Source: Alternaria dauci
Lineage: Eukaryota > Ascomycota > Dothideomycetes > Pleosporales > Pleosporaceae
DNA: 64,000 bases
Direction of reading: 5' to 3'
Assembly: GCF_042100115.1 (NCBI RefSeq)
Contig: NC_091272.1
Location: 5,456,001 to 5,520,000, forward strand
Shown here piece after piece: positions 1 to 11,975 of the stretch (positions are counted from its first letter, which is position 1; each line of letters starts with the position of its first letter). The notes beneath the pieces are model-generated. The model was not told where the DNA came from. It was given only the letters and a program-made list of their open reading frames with translations, and searched no databases. The position numbers were made by a program, and so were the translations under genes.

Positions 1-1277
1 GCTTATTCCATTATGCCCTTTGTTTGGTGCCTAGGGTAAGAAATTACCGAACCCGTCCCGAATTGTCCACGCTGACCGCTTTTTGTAGCACCATCATCGG
101 CGGAGCGCTTGGCGGCTTGCTCGCTCGTCCCGCCAACGTAATGCCGTTTTTCCAGGACACCATCTTTGACACATACCCGTTTCTTCTTCCGAACCTGGTC
201 TGCACCGGATTCGTTGTTCTTGGCCTTACCGTCGGCATCCTCTTTCTGGAAGAAACGCACGAGGATCGCAAGTACGACCAGGATAGGGGACGCGAAGCGG
301 GGCAATGGCTACTGCGTAAGCTTTGGAAGCGCGAAGCAGAGCCAACATTTGACGACAAGGATGCTTCGCTTGACGAGATGCGATCGATGCTGAGCGACCA
401 TGACCACGACGTGCAGGCCTACCGCAGCACCGACAGCTCGCCTACCCTGTGCAGCACGCGGACTTCCATTTCAGAGGTGCCCGAGTTCGAGTTGGACAAG
501 CAGCTTGCGCCTGCGCCAACGTTCCGACAAGCATTCACCAAGCAAGTGATTCTGAATGTGGTGTGCTATGGCATCCTCGCTTTCCACACCATCTCTCTCG
601 AGCAACTCCTGCCAATTCTCATGTCCAAGGATGTTCCAACCAAGGGTTCCCAGCACCTCCCATTCCGCTTTGAGGGTGGCTTCGGATGGTCGACTCAAAC
701 CACCGGAGCGTTCCTCGCCGCGCAAGGTTTCCTGCAGATGTTCGCCCAGGTCATCCTCTTCCCGTGGGTCAGCAAGAAACTCGGCAGTCTCCGTACGTTC
801 TGGATTACTCTAGCGTGCTACCCGGTTCTCTACCTCCTCGCTCCTTATCTGGCTGTCCTGCCCGAGAGCCTGCGCATTCCCGGACTCGCACTTTTGCTTA
901 TCGCCAAGGTTACCTTCCAGTCGCTCTCCTACCCATCCCTGGCCATTATTCTCGCAAACTCCTCCCCGTCCAAGAGGGTCCTTGGCACGCTCAATGGAGT
1001 TGCAATGTCTTCTGCTAGCATCTCCCGCGGCTTCGGTCCTACCGTATCGGGCGTCGTAGACAGCTTGGGCACCTCGCTCCACATGTCTGGCCTGGCATGG
1101 TGGACGATTGCTGCTGTTGCCCTCCTTGGCTGGCTCCCTGGATTCGCGCTCCAAGAGAGCAAGCGATCGGCTTTCATTGCACCAGAAGACGAAGAGGCCC
1201 TCATCGACTCTGACTCTGATGCAGAGTCAGTCATCACTCTCACTCCGGACGAAGTCGAAATCGTCCTCTCAAAATAG
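1..1277 (+). CDS. MFS transporter, 3' part (5' end outside window)
   Basis: A partial polytopic membrane transporter of the major facilitator superfamily. The frame runs from base 1, is interrupted by an intron at 36-88 (GTAAG donor, GCTGAC branch motif, TTTGTAG acceptor) and continues to the stop at 1275-1277, giving 407 visible residues. The exon junction yields PFVWCLG-TIIGGALGGLLA, which matches the conserved loop and helix of the drug:H+ antiporter type MFS proteins related to yeast YCR023C. Several hydrophobic helices follow, separated by an acidic, Ser-rich cytoplasmic loop at about residues 80-160, and the tail is acidic (DSDSDAES). The substrate cannot be told from sequence. The ATG at 24 lies upstream of the intron in another frame context and is not the start. 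Confidence 0.85.
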   Translation, partial: LFHYALCLVPRVRNYRTRPELSTLTAFCSTIIGGALGGLLARPANVMPFFQDTIFDTYPFLLPNLVCTGFVVLGLTVGILFLEETHEDRKYDQDRGREAGQWLLRKLWKREAEPTFDDKDASLDEMRSMLSDHDHDVQAYRSTDSSPTLCSTRTSISEVPEFELDKQLAPAPTFRQAFTKQVILNVVCYGILAFHTISLEQLLPILMSKDVPTKGSQHLPFRFEGGFGWSTQTTGAFLAAQGFLQMFAQVILFPWVSKKLGSLRTFWITLACYPVLYLLAPYLAVLPESLRIPGLALLLIAKVTFQSLSYPSLAIILANSSPSKRVLGTLNGVAMSSASISRGFGPTVSGVVDSLGTSLHMSGLAWWTIAAVALLGWLPGFALQESKRSAFIAPEDEEALIDSDSDAESVITLTPDEVEIVLSK

Positions 1278-2725
1278 ATTCACGCAACCACGACCCCCAA
1301 AAAACAGTAACGACGCATCTCAATTCCATGGGACTCGGCACAGGCCACCTGTGTGGCGTTGACGCGCTGGCAGCGACCTTTCCTTTCACAACATAATTTC
1401 GGCTTATAGAGACTCTTTTTATTATTTTTTCCGCGGGATGAGACGGTTTCCATCTCCCGCCGGCGCATCATTATGGGTGCGACTTAGCGACATTGTTTTA
1501 CGGGGCGGCATATCTTTTGGGAAACAAGATCTTTTGGTCAATATTTATTAGAAAGGGAAAGCTCGATTGTATCGGAGACCAGCAATGGTCGTCTAACGAG
1601 CCGGCGTTTGTTCAAGACAGAATACCCCAGTAGTTATTAGTTTCCTTTGCTACACTGTATTGTTAGATTTAGCGTGCTCGAGCACCACCAATTCATGACT
1701 TGGATGATTTCTCATACACACACAGTCGCACGAGAGAGTTTGTTTTTGCCCATGTGCGTCGTGAGCAGTGCATTAGCAGAATTTGAGTCAGCAGCAGGAC
1801 GACCCCAGCGGTGAGATTGATGCTGCCGGGCCCGAAGGATAGAGAGGGCATTATCCGGATTGCCCGCAAAACAGGTGTAGTGGTATGCATTGCCGATGTG
1901 GTCCCTTGTCATGTTACGGATGCTTCCTTTTTCCTTCTACACGTGCCTGGATCGGTGTGCTTCATGCACGTGGTGGAGCAACGGGCATCGCGAGTCAGTG
2001 AGGAGGGGCCAAGGCGCGGATTCAGGACACCTTGCATTCCTGCTTTGGCCATGAAACGACGCATCACAAGGGCATGTTCGGCATTTGCAAGACTGCGTGG
2101 TGAGGAATGTCTCGTGTTTCGGCTGTGTGGTTCTTTGTGTCGAAGAAGAAGGATGGTGAGGGATGCTTGCCGCAGCCGAGGCAGTCTAGGCACGATGCAG
2201 CTGGTAAGTAGTCATCAGCACAACAGCCGTCTGCGCAGTCGTCGGCGTGACCACCAGGCCAGAAACGCGACTGCTAGGACGAAGACGACGACGAGCGGAT
2301 TGCATGTTTGCTCAGAAGGACCGTGGATGCACCCCATACTACATATTTAGCAAAGTAAAAAGGCCGCCCACATGGCGAGCATGACGTGCAGCCGCACCCA
2401 CACTCCGGCCACGCCTATCTTCCGCTGTAGAGATAAGGCCCGTGGCCGGCCTGCTAGCCATCCACGAGCGGGCGAGCAGCGACTTTCGGCGGCGCCTGGG
2501 AGGATCATGGAAGACATGCTCCTCGTGTGCAATCGCATTCCGCCGCCCCATCTACGTCGCCTGTTGCGGTCGCTGACAGTCTTTGACCCAGAGTGCGGGG
2601 GCGTAAAGAAGGTTGTTGGCCACGCCGTCCTGAGCTGTCCAGAGCTGCCTCGGAGAATAGACGCCAGACGTCTGCGCGAGCTTCACTAGCCCGAACCCAG
2701 CCCGACTTCCTTGCCATGCGCCCTG
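1278..2725. other. Intergenic region, no supported gene
   Basis: This stretch holds the 3' flank of the MFS gene and the long upstream region of the UaY-like gene. An open frame at 1811-2350 has no recognisable domain and no convincing coding character. No RNA gene or mobile element was seen. Confidence 0.6.
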
Positions 2726-5700
2726 ATGAGCAGCCTCAAGCGCTCTTTGGACGAGTCGTCTCATGACGGGGACAAGGCCTCGCCCGCAGACTCGCCCGTG
2801 TCGACAGCGAAGCCTGCATCGCCCGCCGTGCCCTCGTCGGCGTCGTCGTCGTCGAGCTCCTTCCGCAACGTGAGCGCCTGCAACCGCTGCCGGCTGCGCA
2901 AGAACCGATGCGACCAGCGTCTGCCCTCGTGCGCCTCCTGCGACAAGGCGGGCGTCAAGTGCGTGGGCTACGACCCCATCACCAAGCGTGAGATTCCGCG
3001 CAGGTACGAAGTTTAGAGGGGGAGGAAGCTATTGCCCGTCGCCTCGGCTCAAGACTGACCAGCCAACAGCTATGTCTTTTACTGCGAGACGCGCATCGCA
3101 TACCTCGAAACCCTCCTGCGGGAGCACGCGATCCCCTTCCGCGACGCCGAAGACTTCAATCCAGCTTCTGCATCCAATGGCGGCGGCGCCGTCACACCGC
3201 GACCCATATCCGCCGCACCACCGCCGCCTCGCAATGGCAACACCAACCCCTCGCCTGCCCAGGCCAAGGCGGAGAGCGACAAGTACGATCGCGAGAAGCT
3301 GACCAAGCTCGTGTCCAACATCGGCATGGTGTCGGTGCAGGGCGCCAGCGACCCGCGATATCTGGGTTCAACATCTGGCATATCGTTTGCACGCGTAGTG
3401 TTTGCGGCCGTCAAGAGCTCCGTGTCCGGCTCGTCTTCTGAGCGCGGGAGCAACCGGGGAGCCAAAGCCGCGACCAATGTCGTGGACAGCGGCACCTCGA
3501 TGCGCGACTCCTTCTTTGGGCTCCAGACCAAGCCCACCATACGGCAGGCGCCCTTCCCAGACCGAGAGCTTGGTTCGCGCCTTGTTGAGCTGTACTTTGA
3601 GCACGCAAACCCGCAAATCCCAATCTTGCACCGCGGCGAATTCATGGAAATGTTTGAGCGTGTGTACGCCTCCGGCGAACGGCATCGTACCTCGCGGGAG
3701 TCGTACATGCTCAATATTGTGTTTGCCATTGGCGCTGGCATCATCTTGGGCAGCTCCGACTCCGAGGGCTCGCCGACGTCGGACCATGGCCGCTCGCCAA
3801 CAAAGTCACGCTCATCACCACCAAGCAGCAAGAAGCGGCGGCTTGCAGGCCACCAGCACCAGCCCGAGGAGTACCATGCCTCTGCAATTGTGCACCTAGA
3901 GAACTTCTTGGGTTCCTCACCCGCTGCGGACCGTCCCGACGGCTTCGGCGGCGGCCTTGAGGAACTGCAGGCTGTGTTACTGCTCGCCGGCTTTGCTCTG
4001 CTGAGGCCCGTCGCCCCTGGCCTGTGGTACATTGTCGGCGTTGCCGTCCGCCTTGGAGTGGACCTAGGGTTGCATTACGAGGACGGTGTGGGTATTGACG
4101 GGGCGGGTGCGGAAGACCAGACTGCCGGAACCGCCTTCTTCAAATCAGAGGGCAACGGGAATACGACAGCTGCCAGCGGCGGCCACCCTTCCAAAATAGA
4201 TGCCAAGGAAAGAGGCCGCAGAGAGTGGGTCAGGGACCTGCGGAGGCGCCTGTGGTGGTGCGTCTACTCGCTGGACCGGCTAGTGAGCACGTGTGTTGGC
4301 AGACCTTTTGTGAGTGCCGTCTCATGCCTCTAGAATTGCTTGGAGCTAACAGGTGAATAGGGTATCACAGACCAGATTGTGACTACCGAGTTTCCTTCGC
4401 TCCTCGATGATCGCTTCATCACCAAAGAGGGATTCCTGGAACCGCCAGTGCACCAAGAAAAGCCTACGTACAAGATTGTAGCCCATCACTACTTCCGGCT
4501 GAGACTACTGCAGTCTGAAATCCTGCAAGTCCTACAGCACCGGCAGGCACAGCAGGCAAGAGCAAGTGGTGCAAACCGACGCAATGAGTTTATGCACACA
4601 AAATTGCCTTCGCCGTTTCTGATCAATTTTGAATCCTTCCGCGCATGGCGCGTGGATATTGACAGGCGATTACTGGAATGGAAAGACTCCGCGCCAACGC
4701 AAATGGACGCTGGTGTCCAGTTCTCACCGCTGTTCCTAGAGCTCAATTACTGGCAAGCATTGATCATGCTGTACCGGCAGAGCCTGGTCGTGCCCTCCGG
4801 CCTGCAACAAGAACTAGGCAACACTGGCTCCGATATGGGAAGCCCCTCAATGAGCAACCTCGAGGAGCGCGAGGACGAAGACCTCGTATTCCTCAAGGTA
4901 GCTGAAGCTGGCCAGAAGGTTCTGAAGCTGTACCGGCAACTGCATCGTGTGCACCTGGTCAACTACACCTTCCTCGCAACCCACCACCTTTTCATGGCTG
5001 GTACGTCAATCTTCACCGGAGCCCAACAGCGCTAACATGTACAGGCATCTCGTTCCTCTATGCGGTGTGGCATAGCGTCCACGTACGCAGTTTATTGGTA
5101 TGTTGATCTCGTTCTGTTGTGTAACCGCGATTACGCGTAACTCGTGTCAAATGCCAATCTAACTAATGCAGTCCCTCGACGACGTCGACTTTACTGTGCT
5201 TGCCGCAACATCCGTGCTGGGTGACCTCATCGACAAATGTCCGCCCGCGGAAGCATGCCGCGACGCATTCGACCGCATGAGCAAAGCCACCATTCAGATG
5301 TGCATGTCCACGACAGGCTTTGGACCTCAGGCTCTGCGGTCGCTCCCGCAAGCACAGCAGTACCCTGCACAGACTTCACCGACCACTGCATACCGATCCG
5401 CAGCCGATGCAGATGCTAGGTCGGATACTGACATGCAAGGTTATGGAGCAAGGAGTACAGGCGGCTTCTTTACCCACCAACAGCAACAGCAGCAACAGCG
5501 TCGGCCGGTGCCACGCTTCGACATGAACCTCAAGGATCTGTTCTCAGAAGACGAGACGGACAAGCGCTCTTTCAGCCGCGTGAGCAACCAAGTCAACGCC
5601 ATGCGGCCCCCTCCTGCGCCAATGAAAACCGAACAACAAATGCAGCCCTTTACAGCTGACCTGAAAATCTCCCCACAGCTCCGCAGCACACCCCAACAAC

Positions 5701-6129
5701 AGAGCAGCTTCTTCGCTGTAAGTCCAAACATGACTAGCCCGAACCAACGAAACGCCTTTTCCACCACACCGCCTGCCAACCCACCCATGCCCTCGCCATA
5801 CCAGATGAGCAGTCAGGTGCCTTACAACAACTTTTCGCAGAATGTCGCGTCCAGTTATCCCGATTTGGGTTTCTCAGACTTGGACTTTTTGGATAGCTTC
5901 CCCGTGCAGGGTTCAAGCAGCGGGGCAGATGCAGGTAGCGGCGGAGTACAAGATATTGGCATTGGGTTCGGAATGGGCTTTGGTGACGGGACACATGATT
6001 GGAGTGATGTAAGTTGCTTCCTCACCGCACGAGAAACAATATGCTAACCATAATCTTTAGGGTAATGGACTGGACCTCTTTGACGGATTCTTCTTCGGGC
6101 CTGGAGGTACTGGCGGCACGGGTATGTGA
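2726..6129 (+). CDS. uaY: Zn(II)2Cys6 transcription factor, UaY/PPR1-like purine-utilisation activator
   Basis: Predicted nuclear activator of purine catabolism genes. Six exons: 2726-3003, 3070-4309, 4361-5000, 5045-5097, 5172-6008 and 6061-6129, all in frame, giving 1038 aa; A. nidulans UaY is about 1060 aa. The zinc cluster lies near residues 51-78 (CNRCRLRKNRCDQ, then SCASC and KC). It is followed by DPITKREIPRSYVFYCETR, the linker and dimerisation motif typical of UaY and yeast PPR1. The fungal_trans middle domain includes the GRPFGI motif across the second intron junction. The C-terminus is Gln-, Pro- and Met-rich with a polyQ tract at about 5479-5500 and an acidic aromatic tail, a likely activation region. 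The start is the first in-frame ATG, MSSLKRSLD; an in-frame TTG at 2711 was not used. The UaY assignment rests on the zinc cluster and linker, without an alignment. Confidence 0.85.
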
Positions 6130-7870
6130 AAGCAGGTGTCACAGCCCACAGACACCGATTTCGGTATATGCTTGCGACGTTTCATGAACATGGAGAGTAA
6201 CCGTCGCTGGCATGGGTATGATGTAACCTGACTTGATGGCATCGAGTAAAGGAATACCAGGCGGCAGCTGGCCTTGCAACGTTGCGGCGCAACCGGAAGT
6301 GTGGGGGCAGGGTTGTGGGGTAAGATGGGGCGCCCTACCCAAGCGGTGAGCGGCGGCATCCGACAGATCCCTTGTCTTTTTATCAAAAGACATCGACGAA
6401 TCTCTGTATATTGTATAGTAGACGTCTTATGCTCAGAGAAGAGCATATTATGTGAGCGATTCCAATACAGTTGTTGTCTATGCTCAAATTTAGGGTTGTA
6501 GTCACAGGTTTGCAGGGTGAGAGATTGCGATTACATTAACACGATGACTTTTTCTTGAACTTTCCATTGGAATTAGATACTCATCGCACACAGACATTGG
6601 ATTAAAGCTTCGATTACACCTTCTCGAAAGCATGAGAGAGCGATGCTGCCATGCCCTCTTTTACTCACGCCGATTTTAACAACTGCCGCAACGCCACGAA
6701 CAACCTTGGAAATGGCCAAACACACACGCCATACAAGGCAAAAATCAAGCACCCTACTAGGCAACTACAGAGAGCAATTAACCTTCGCCTATATTGCGAT
6801 CCTGTACCTAGGCGACTACACGCGTAGCGTTCGATTCTTCCCCTTGTATAGCATACAGACATGGAACACATCTCTAATCTCGCCCAAACCTACCGTTCAC
6901 ATAATCCTTCCACACAATGCTGCTTGCAGCCCCGTCTAACCGGAGGGGCGTGGGTATCAAAGAAAACTCTATCCCATCCGGCTTTGTTCTCTTCCAAACA
7001 TACCTACCCTTGTCCCTGTGCGCCCCCCCCCCCAAACCATAACGCCCTTTCCAAACTATCCTCGTTCCTAGCAACTTTTGAACGCATGGCGCGCCGGATC
7101 GTTCGATGGCTGAGTTTATATAGTAGTATTGCATATATGTTGAGAACAGGTCGGGTCAGGTTAGGTCAGGCCAGGTCAGCTTGGGCCAGGTAGGTAGGTA
7201 TAATCATGGCGTGTGGTTGACTCACCCGTTCACGTATAACCAACCCTTGTACCTGCGTCTTCCATCGTGGAATCTAGAGCACTCTATCCACTTCTTACAC
7301 GCTCATTACATCAATTTACTGCCTGTCGATTCAAAAACCACGTTACCACGCTACACTGAGACGAAACCGTACCCATCGCCTTGGCTAGAAGCTCTTGAAC
7401 CCACTACAACAGCAATGTGTCTCTACATGGTCGTCCACTACGGACCGCTTCCACTGTCACTTGCGCGCATCTTCTCACGTCGAGCCCCCGATGCAGACCA
7501 ACAACGTGTGTCCGAATGGCGAGTAGAGCGTCTGAGTCTCAATCGTTTGCGGGAGCTTTGGCACCTGAAATGTAGGAGTCAGGATGATTTGATCAGGGTG
7601 GAAAAGGACGATGAATTCGACATGGGATACTGATGTAGAAAGTCAAGTGTCAGTGCTCACTCATCATTGACATGAATTGCGACAGAATGGAATGAACTTT
7701 TTGGATTCTTCCTTCAGCTGATGTGCAGAAGATTGTCTAAACTAACCAGAGCATGTGGCTCGGCCTGCCCTCCATCCTCTCTCGAGGAGTGGGCGACCAG
7801 TAGTCGTGATCTTCATGGTATCGTTTTGAAGCTAACCGTTACTCCACCCATTGAACAAAAGCACAAGAGC
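6130..7870. other. Intergenic region of 1.7 kb
   Basis: Convergent space between the UaY-like gene and RPL7. It contains a poly-C run near 7023-7034 and a GGTCAGG-type repeat at 7148-7200. A small frame from an ATG at about 7415 to 7633 (about 72 codons) has no recognisable homology and is not called. Confidence 0.6.
7148..7200. repeat. Short degenerate GGTCAGG-type tandem repeat
   Basis: About five imperfect copies of a roughly 10-base G-rich unit (variants of AGGTCAGG and AGGTTAGG) run through 7148-7200 and end in AGGTAGGTAGGT. It lies in noncoding DNA. It is seen directly; no function is implied. Confidence 0.6.
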
Positions 7871-8782
7871 TTAGTTCATCTGCCTGACGAGCTGGTTGAT
7901 GAACTCCTCGCGGTTGCCAAGGTCACCACCCTCGATGAAGTGCTTGAACTTGCGGGTACGGAAACCGCCAGTAGGGGAAGAGAGCTTGAAGGGCCAGAGG
8001 AAGTTGGAGACGGCCTTGAAGTTGGGGCCGACGGTGTAGATCTCGTGGATGATGTCCTCAATGCAGGTGATGCCGAACTTGCCGAGGTTGGCCTCGATGA
8101 GCTCGTTGTCGGTGATGGGCAGACGCTGCTTGTTGACCTTTCCGTAACCGCGCTTGTAGATAAGCTCGCGGACGGTCTTCAAGTTGGGGTATCCGTAAGC
8201 GACGAAAGGCTCGACGATCTTCAGCATCTCGCTGGTGGCCTTGGTGAGGCGGACGAAGACACCGTTGTTGATCTGGAGAAGACGGAGGAGCTGGAGGGTC
8301 TTGCGCTTTTTGGGGTCAATCTTGTTGATACTGCGCACGTTAGAATGCAGTCGCAAGCGCGCTGAAAATTTCGACATACCCCTTGATACGGACAACAAAG
8401 GCAAGGCGGGACTCAGCGGGGACGAAGAGAGAGTTGTCGCGCTTCGCGGCACGCTTGGCCTCGATGACATCGCGCTGGGCCTTTGCGTACTCCTGGGTGT
8501 ACTTGGCGGCGCGCTCCTTGATGACCTCGCGCTTTTGCTTGCTGGCCTAAGAAATCTTAGCCAACTGTGATACTCCTATCTGCTTGCGCAGGTTCTGGGA
8601 GATGTTATACCTCACGCTTCTTCTTCAACTCAGCGGCCTGGGAGTCGCTGGTCTTCTGGTGGGCCTTCTGCTTCTTGAGCACCGACTCGGGGACAGCGAT
8701 GTCATTCTGGGTGGGGACGCTGGATCAATTAGCAAGACTGCAATGGCTCGACACAGCGGCATACTCACGATGAGCGGGCCAT
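7871..8782 (-). CDS. RPL7: 60S ribosomal protein L7 (uL30)
   Basis: Large-subunit ribosomal protein of the uL30 family; acts in cytoplasmic ribosomes. Four exons on the minus strand: 8769-8782, 8611-8719, 8380-8546 and 7871-8330, giving 249 aa (yeast L7 is 244). The introns are 49, 64 and 49 nt with GTGAGT, GTATAA and GTATGT donors. The N-terminal half is Lys/Arg-rich and helical. The L30-like core includes [40 protein letters not shown] and the C-terminal [19 protein letters not shown]. The first coding exon is only 14 nt (M-A-R-S and part of the next codon). It is divergently paired with TRM4, 235 bp away, so both probably share a growth-regulated promoter (inference). Confidence 0.97.
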
Positions 8783-9017
8783 TTTGCTGGTGGTTAGTAT
8801 CCTTGTTGTTGTCGGAAGCTGGAGGAACAAAGTTCGGCTGGCCAGCACGAAATTCATGTGCGGGCGCTAGTGAGGCCGCCAAGGCTGAGCGCAGCGCTAA
8901 TGCCCCGCTCTATTGGCCCGCTCGTCGAAGCTATCGACATTTTCCTGAGAGCTGGCAACTTGCGACGAGTGCTGCAGGTTTGCAAATTTCCACCTTTACA
9001 TACACCTACTCGCAGCA
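8783..9017. promoter_or_regulatory. Shared bidirectional promoter region of RPL7 and TRM4
   Basis: The two start codons are 235 bp apart and face away from each other. Both promoters must therefore lie in this interval or in the first introns. No specific factor site was identified by eye. Confidence 0.6.
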
Positions 9018-11609
9018 ATGGGACGAGGCGGAGGTCGCGTAAGTAGACGCTGCATGCGCCACACATGTACAACGCCCACTGACTTCGCATAGGGCGGTGG
9101 TCGCAAGCCATTTCGCGGCAAGGGCAGAGGTCGCGGCGGCGGCGGCGGTGGTGGTGGAGGACGCGATACTCGCTCAGAACCATGGTCCACCATCGAGCGC
9201 AAGAACGAGCTCTTCGAGAGCTACTACAGAATGGGAGGATTCCTGGAAGAGTCAGAGTTTGAGGAAATGTGGAAGGCGCTCCAGACGGACCTGCCAAACA
9301 GCTTCCGCTTCACTGGCACCAAGTCCGATGCCCTCGCAGTGCGCGAGATCTTCAAGCAGCGCTACATCCCCGCCATTGCGTCCACGCGCTTCGAAGGCAA
9401 GCCAGTGTCGCCTCCCGAGGCTGTGCAGGCCTTCCCCGACGAGCTCGTATGGCACATGAAGACGCACAAGAAGATCATTCGCCGACATGCGCCCTTTGCC
9501 GATTTCCAAAAGTTCCTCGTCGCCGAAGCAGCGTCAGGCAACATTAGCAGACAGGAGGTTGTCAGCATGATCCCGCCACACTTCCTCGACGTGAAGCCAG
9601 GAATGGTGGTCCTCGACATGTGCGCGGCGCCGGGAAGCAAGTCGGCGCAGTTGGCTGAGATGATCCACGGCGACGAAGAGGAGCGCGTACAGCGGGTAGC
9701 GAATGGCGAGTCGGTCGACCTTACCCAGGACGGTGACTACAGCGACGGCGGACGTTCAACAGGTCTCCTCATTGCGAACGATTCCGACTATAAGCGCGCC
9801 GGCATGTTGGTCCATCAGGTCAAGCGACTCAACTTTCCCAACCTTATTGTCACGCAACACGACGCCTCGATCTTCCCTTCGATCGAACTCCCCAGCGACG
9901 GCAACAAGAAGCAGTACCTCAAGTACGACAGGATATTGGCTGACGTCCCCTGCTCTGGCGATGGAACAGCCCGTAAGAACCCGAACGTATGGCAAAAGTG
10001 GACGCCCAAGGATGGTCTTGGCCTTCACGGTCTCCAGCTACGCATCTTGTTCCGAGGTCTCCAGATGCTGAAGAAGGGCGGCCGCATGGTGTACTCTACT
10101 TGCAGTCTGAACCCCATCGAGAACGAGGCTGTCGTTGCCGCAGCTATCGAGGCTTGCGGAGGAAACTCCAAGGTCCGACTGGTAGACTGCTCAGATCACC
10201 TGCCAAACCTCAAGCGGAAGCCGGGTCTCAACACATGGAAGGTGCTCGACACATCCTCAGTAACTGCTGCAGGAGAGAAGACTGCCCACCTGTTCACCAG
10301 CTGGGAGACATACCAGAAAGCGAGGGCGAAGTACGACGCCGAGGAACCAGAGCGCCAGTTTTCCACCAAGGTTACCCCCGGATGTTTCCCGCCTGTGCCA
10401 AAGTCCGAAGAGGAGCGCATCCCCCTCGAGCACTGCATACGTGTCTACCCGCATTTGCAAGATACTGGTGGTTTCTTCATTGCCATTCTTGAGAAGCTTG
10501 ACGACATCAAGGTCGCGCAAGTGCAGAACCCAGAGAATGCGACCAAGGCCCAAAGGTCACACGACAACGCTGAGACGACCACCGACTCCTCGATTCCAAC
10601 CCCTGATGAGAATGTGATCGAGGCAGACGCTACCAAAGGAGAGTCTGCGGATGCCTCTGCGGCACCGTTGAAGCGTAAATTGGAGGAATCTGAAGGCACT
10701 GAAGCGCCCAAGAAGGCCAAGACCGAGGACGCAGCACCAACACCAGAGGTCAAACCCGCGACTAACGGCTCGGCCGCCCGTTTGAAGCCCGAGAACCAGT
10801 CCCAAGCCAAGGAATACTTTGAGTACCTTTCCTCTGATGATCCAACCATTGCCAACATCATGGACTTCTTTGGCATCGATGAGCGCTTCCCACGCGACCG
10901 CTTCATGGTCAAGAACAAGGAAGGTCTCTCCCTCAACAAGATTTATTACACCTCCGAACTTGCAAAGACCATTCTCACGCTAAACAAGGACCGTGGCATG
11001 AAGTTCATACATTGCGGTGTCGTAATGTTCGTGTCGCATAGAATCAAGGACCAGGATCGTACTCAAGCGCCATGGAGACTGCAGAATGAGGGTATCCGTA
11101 TCCTTGAGCCATGGGCTAGGAAGCGGATAGTCAAGCTGGAGAAGAAGGAGACCTTGCGCCAACTCATCCGAGAGATGTTCCCCAAGCTGCCAAAGGAGGG
11201 TGACACCGGTCTGGGTGAGGTCGGCGAGCAGCTGCAGCCGATGGATGTCGGTTGCTGCTTTATCCGTGTTGAGAAGGATGAGGAGCAGGGCATCCCATTC
11301 CGCATGGTACTACCACTCTGGAGGCATCCTGGCAGTGCCAACCTCATGGTCGACAAGGACGACCGCAAGGCCATGCTGCTTAGGTTGTTCAACGAGAAGG
11401 ATACCGAGATCATCAACCACGTTGCGGACAAGGCCAAGGCGGAGCAAAAAGCTCTCGAAGCCGAGGAAGCAGCGGAAGACGATGTCAAGGTGAAGGAAGA
11501 GGTAGATGTCAGTGACGGCGAGCAAGCCACTGAGGCCATGGTGGCTGAAGAAGAACAGGGAGTTATGAAGGTTGAGGAGGAGGATGTGAAAATGGAAGAG
11601 GGCGCCTAG
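9018..11609 (+). CDS. TRM4: tRNA (cytosine-5-)-methyltransferase, Trm4/Ncl1 (NSUN2 family)
   Basis: Nuclear SAM-dependent RNA m5C methyltransferase that modifies several cytosines of tRNAs. A 21-nt first exon (9018-9038), an intron at 9039-9092, and exon 2 from 9093 to 11609 give 845 aa. The N-terminus is RGG-like (GRGGGR, then a Gly/Arg run), as in other fungal members. Visible catalytic motifs are VLDMCAAPGSKSAQLAE near residue 178 (SAM binding), ADVPCSGDGTARKN near 293 (PC motif) and YSTCSLNPIENEAV near 342 (TC motif with the nucleophilic Cys). The C-terminal third carries the conserved Trm4 extension, a Lys/Glu-rich linker and an acidic tail. Yeast Ncl1 is 684 aa, so the linker and tail account for the extra length. 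Confidence 0.95.
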
Positions 11610-11975
11610 GCGTAATCATCTTTCAAAGTCACCGGGACACTTTCGGCTTTGGCCCATGATCTGTGGTCTGCATCTGGGTTGGCGTTTTCCTATTTTCATT
11701 ATCATCTAGAGCATAGCTGCTTGGTCTATCATGCATACCCACGTGTGAATGTCATGATGCAATAGTTCAACACCTTTGTTATCTCACTGATTTCATGACG
11801 CTCATCTCTCGAATCACTACCTCCAAAAGCTTTCATTATAAAGGGTATATCAATACAACAGCAGAGGCGTCCAGCGACAAAACATTGCGTCCCATCAAAT
11901 CATACCTAGAAAACTGGAAAGACAAACCGACAACACCATTCACCCAAGACGATACCGACTGCGAAGAAAGCCCGC
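11610..11975. other. Short convergent intergenic region
   Basis: 3' flanks of TRM4 and the Rsm1-like gene. Nothing else is recognisable. Confidence 0.6.

Noticed and set aside
1811..2350. Open frame of 179 codons upstream of the UaY-like gene
   Set aside because: No domain, odd composition (Cys- and Arg-rich), no ordered segments; most likely chance in noncoding DNA.
7415..7633. Small frame of about 72 codons before RPL7
   Set aside because: No recognisable homology and no supporting context; kept as a remark only.
8331..8768. snoRNA in RPL7 introns
   Set aside because: RPL7 introns host snoRNAs in yeast, but these introns are 49-64 nt, too short for a C/D or H/ACA snoRNA plus splice signals.
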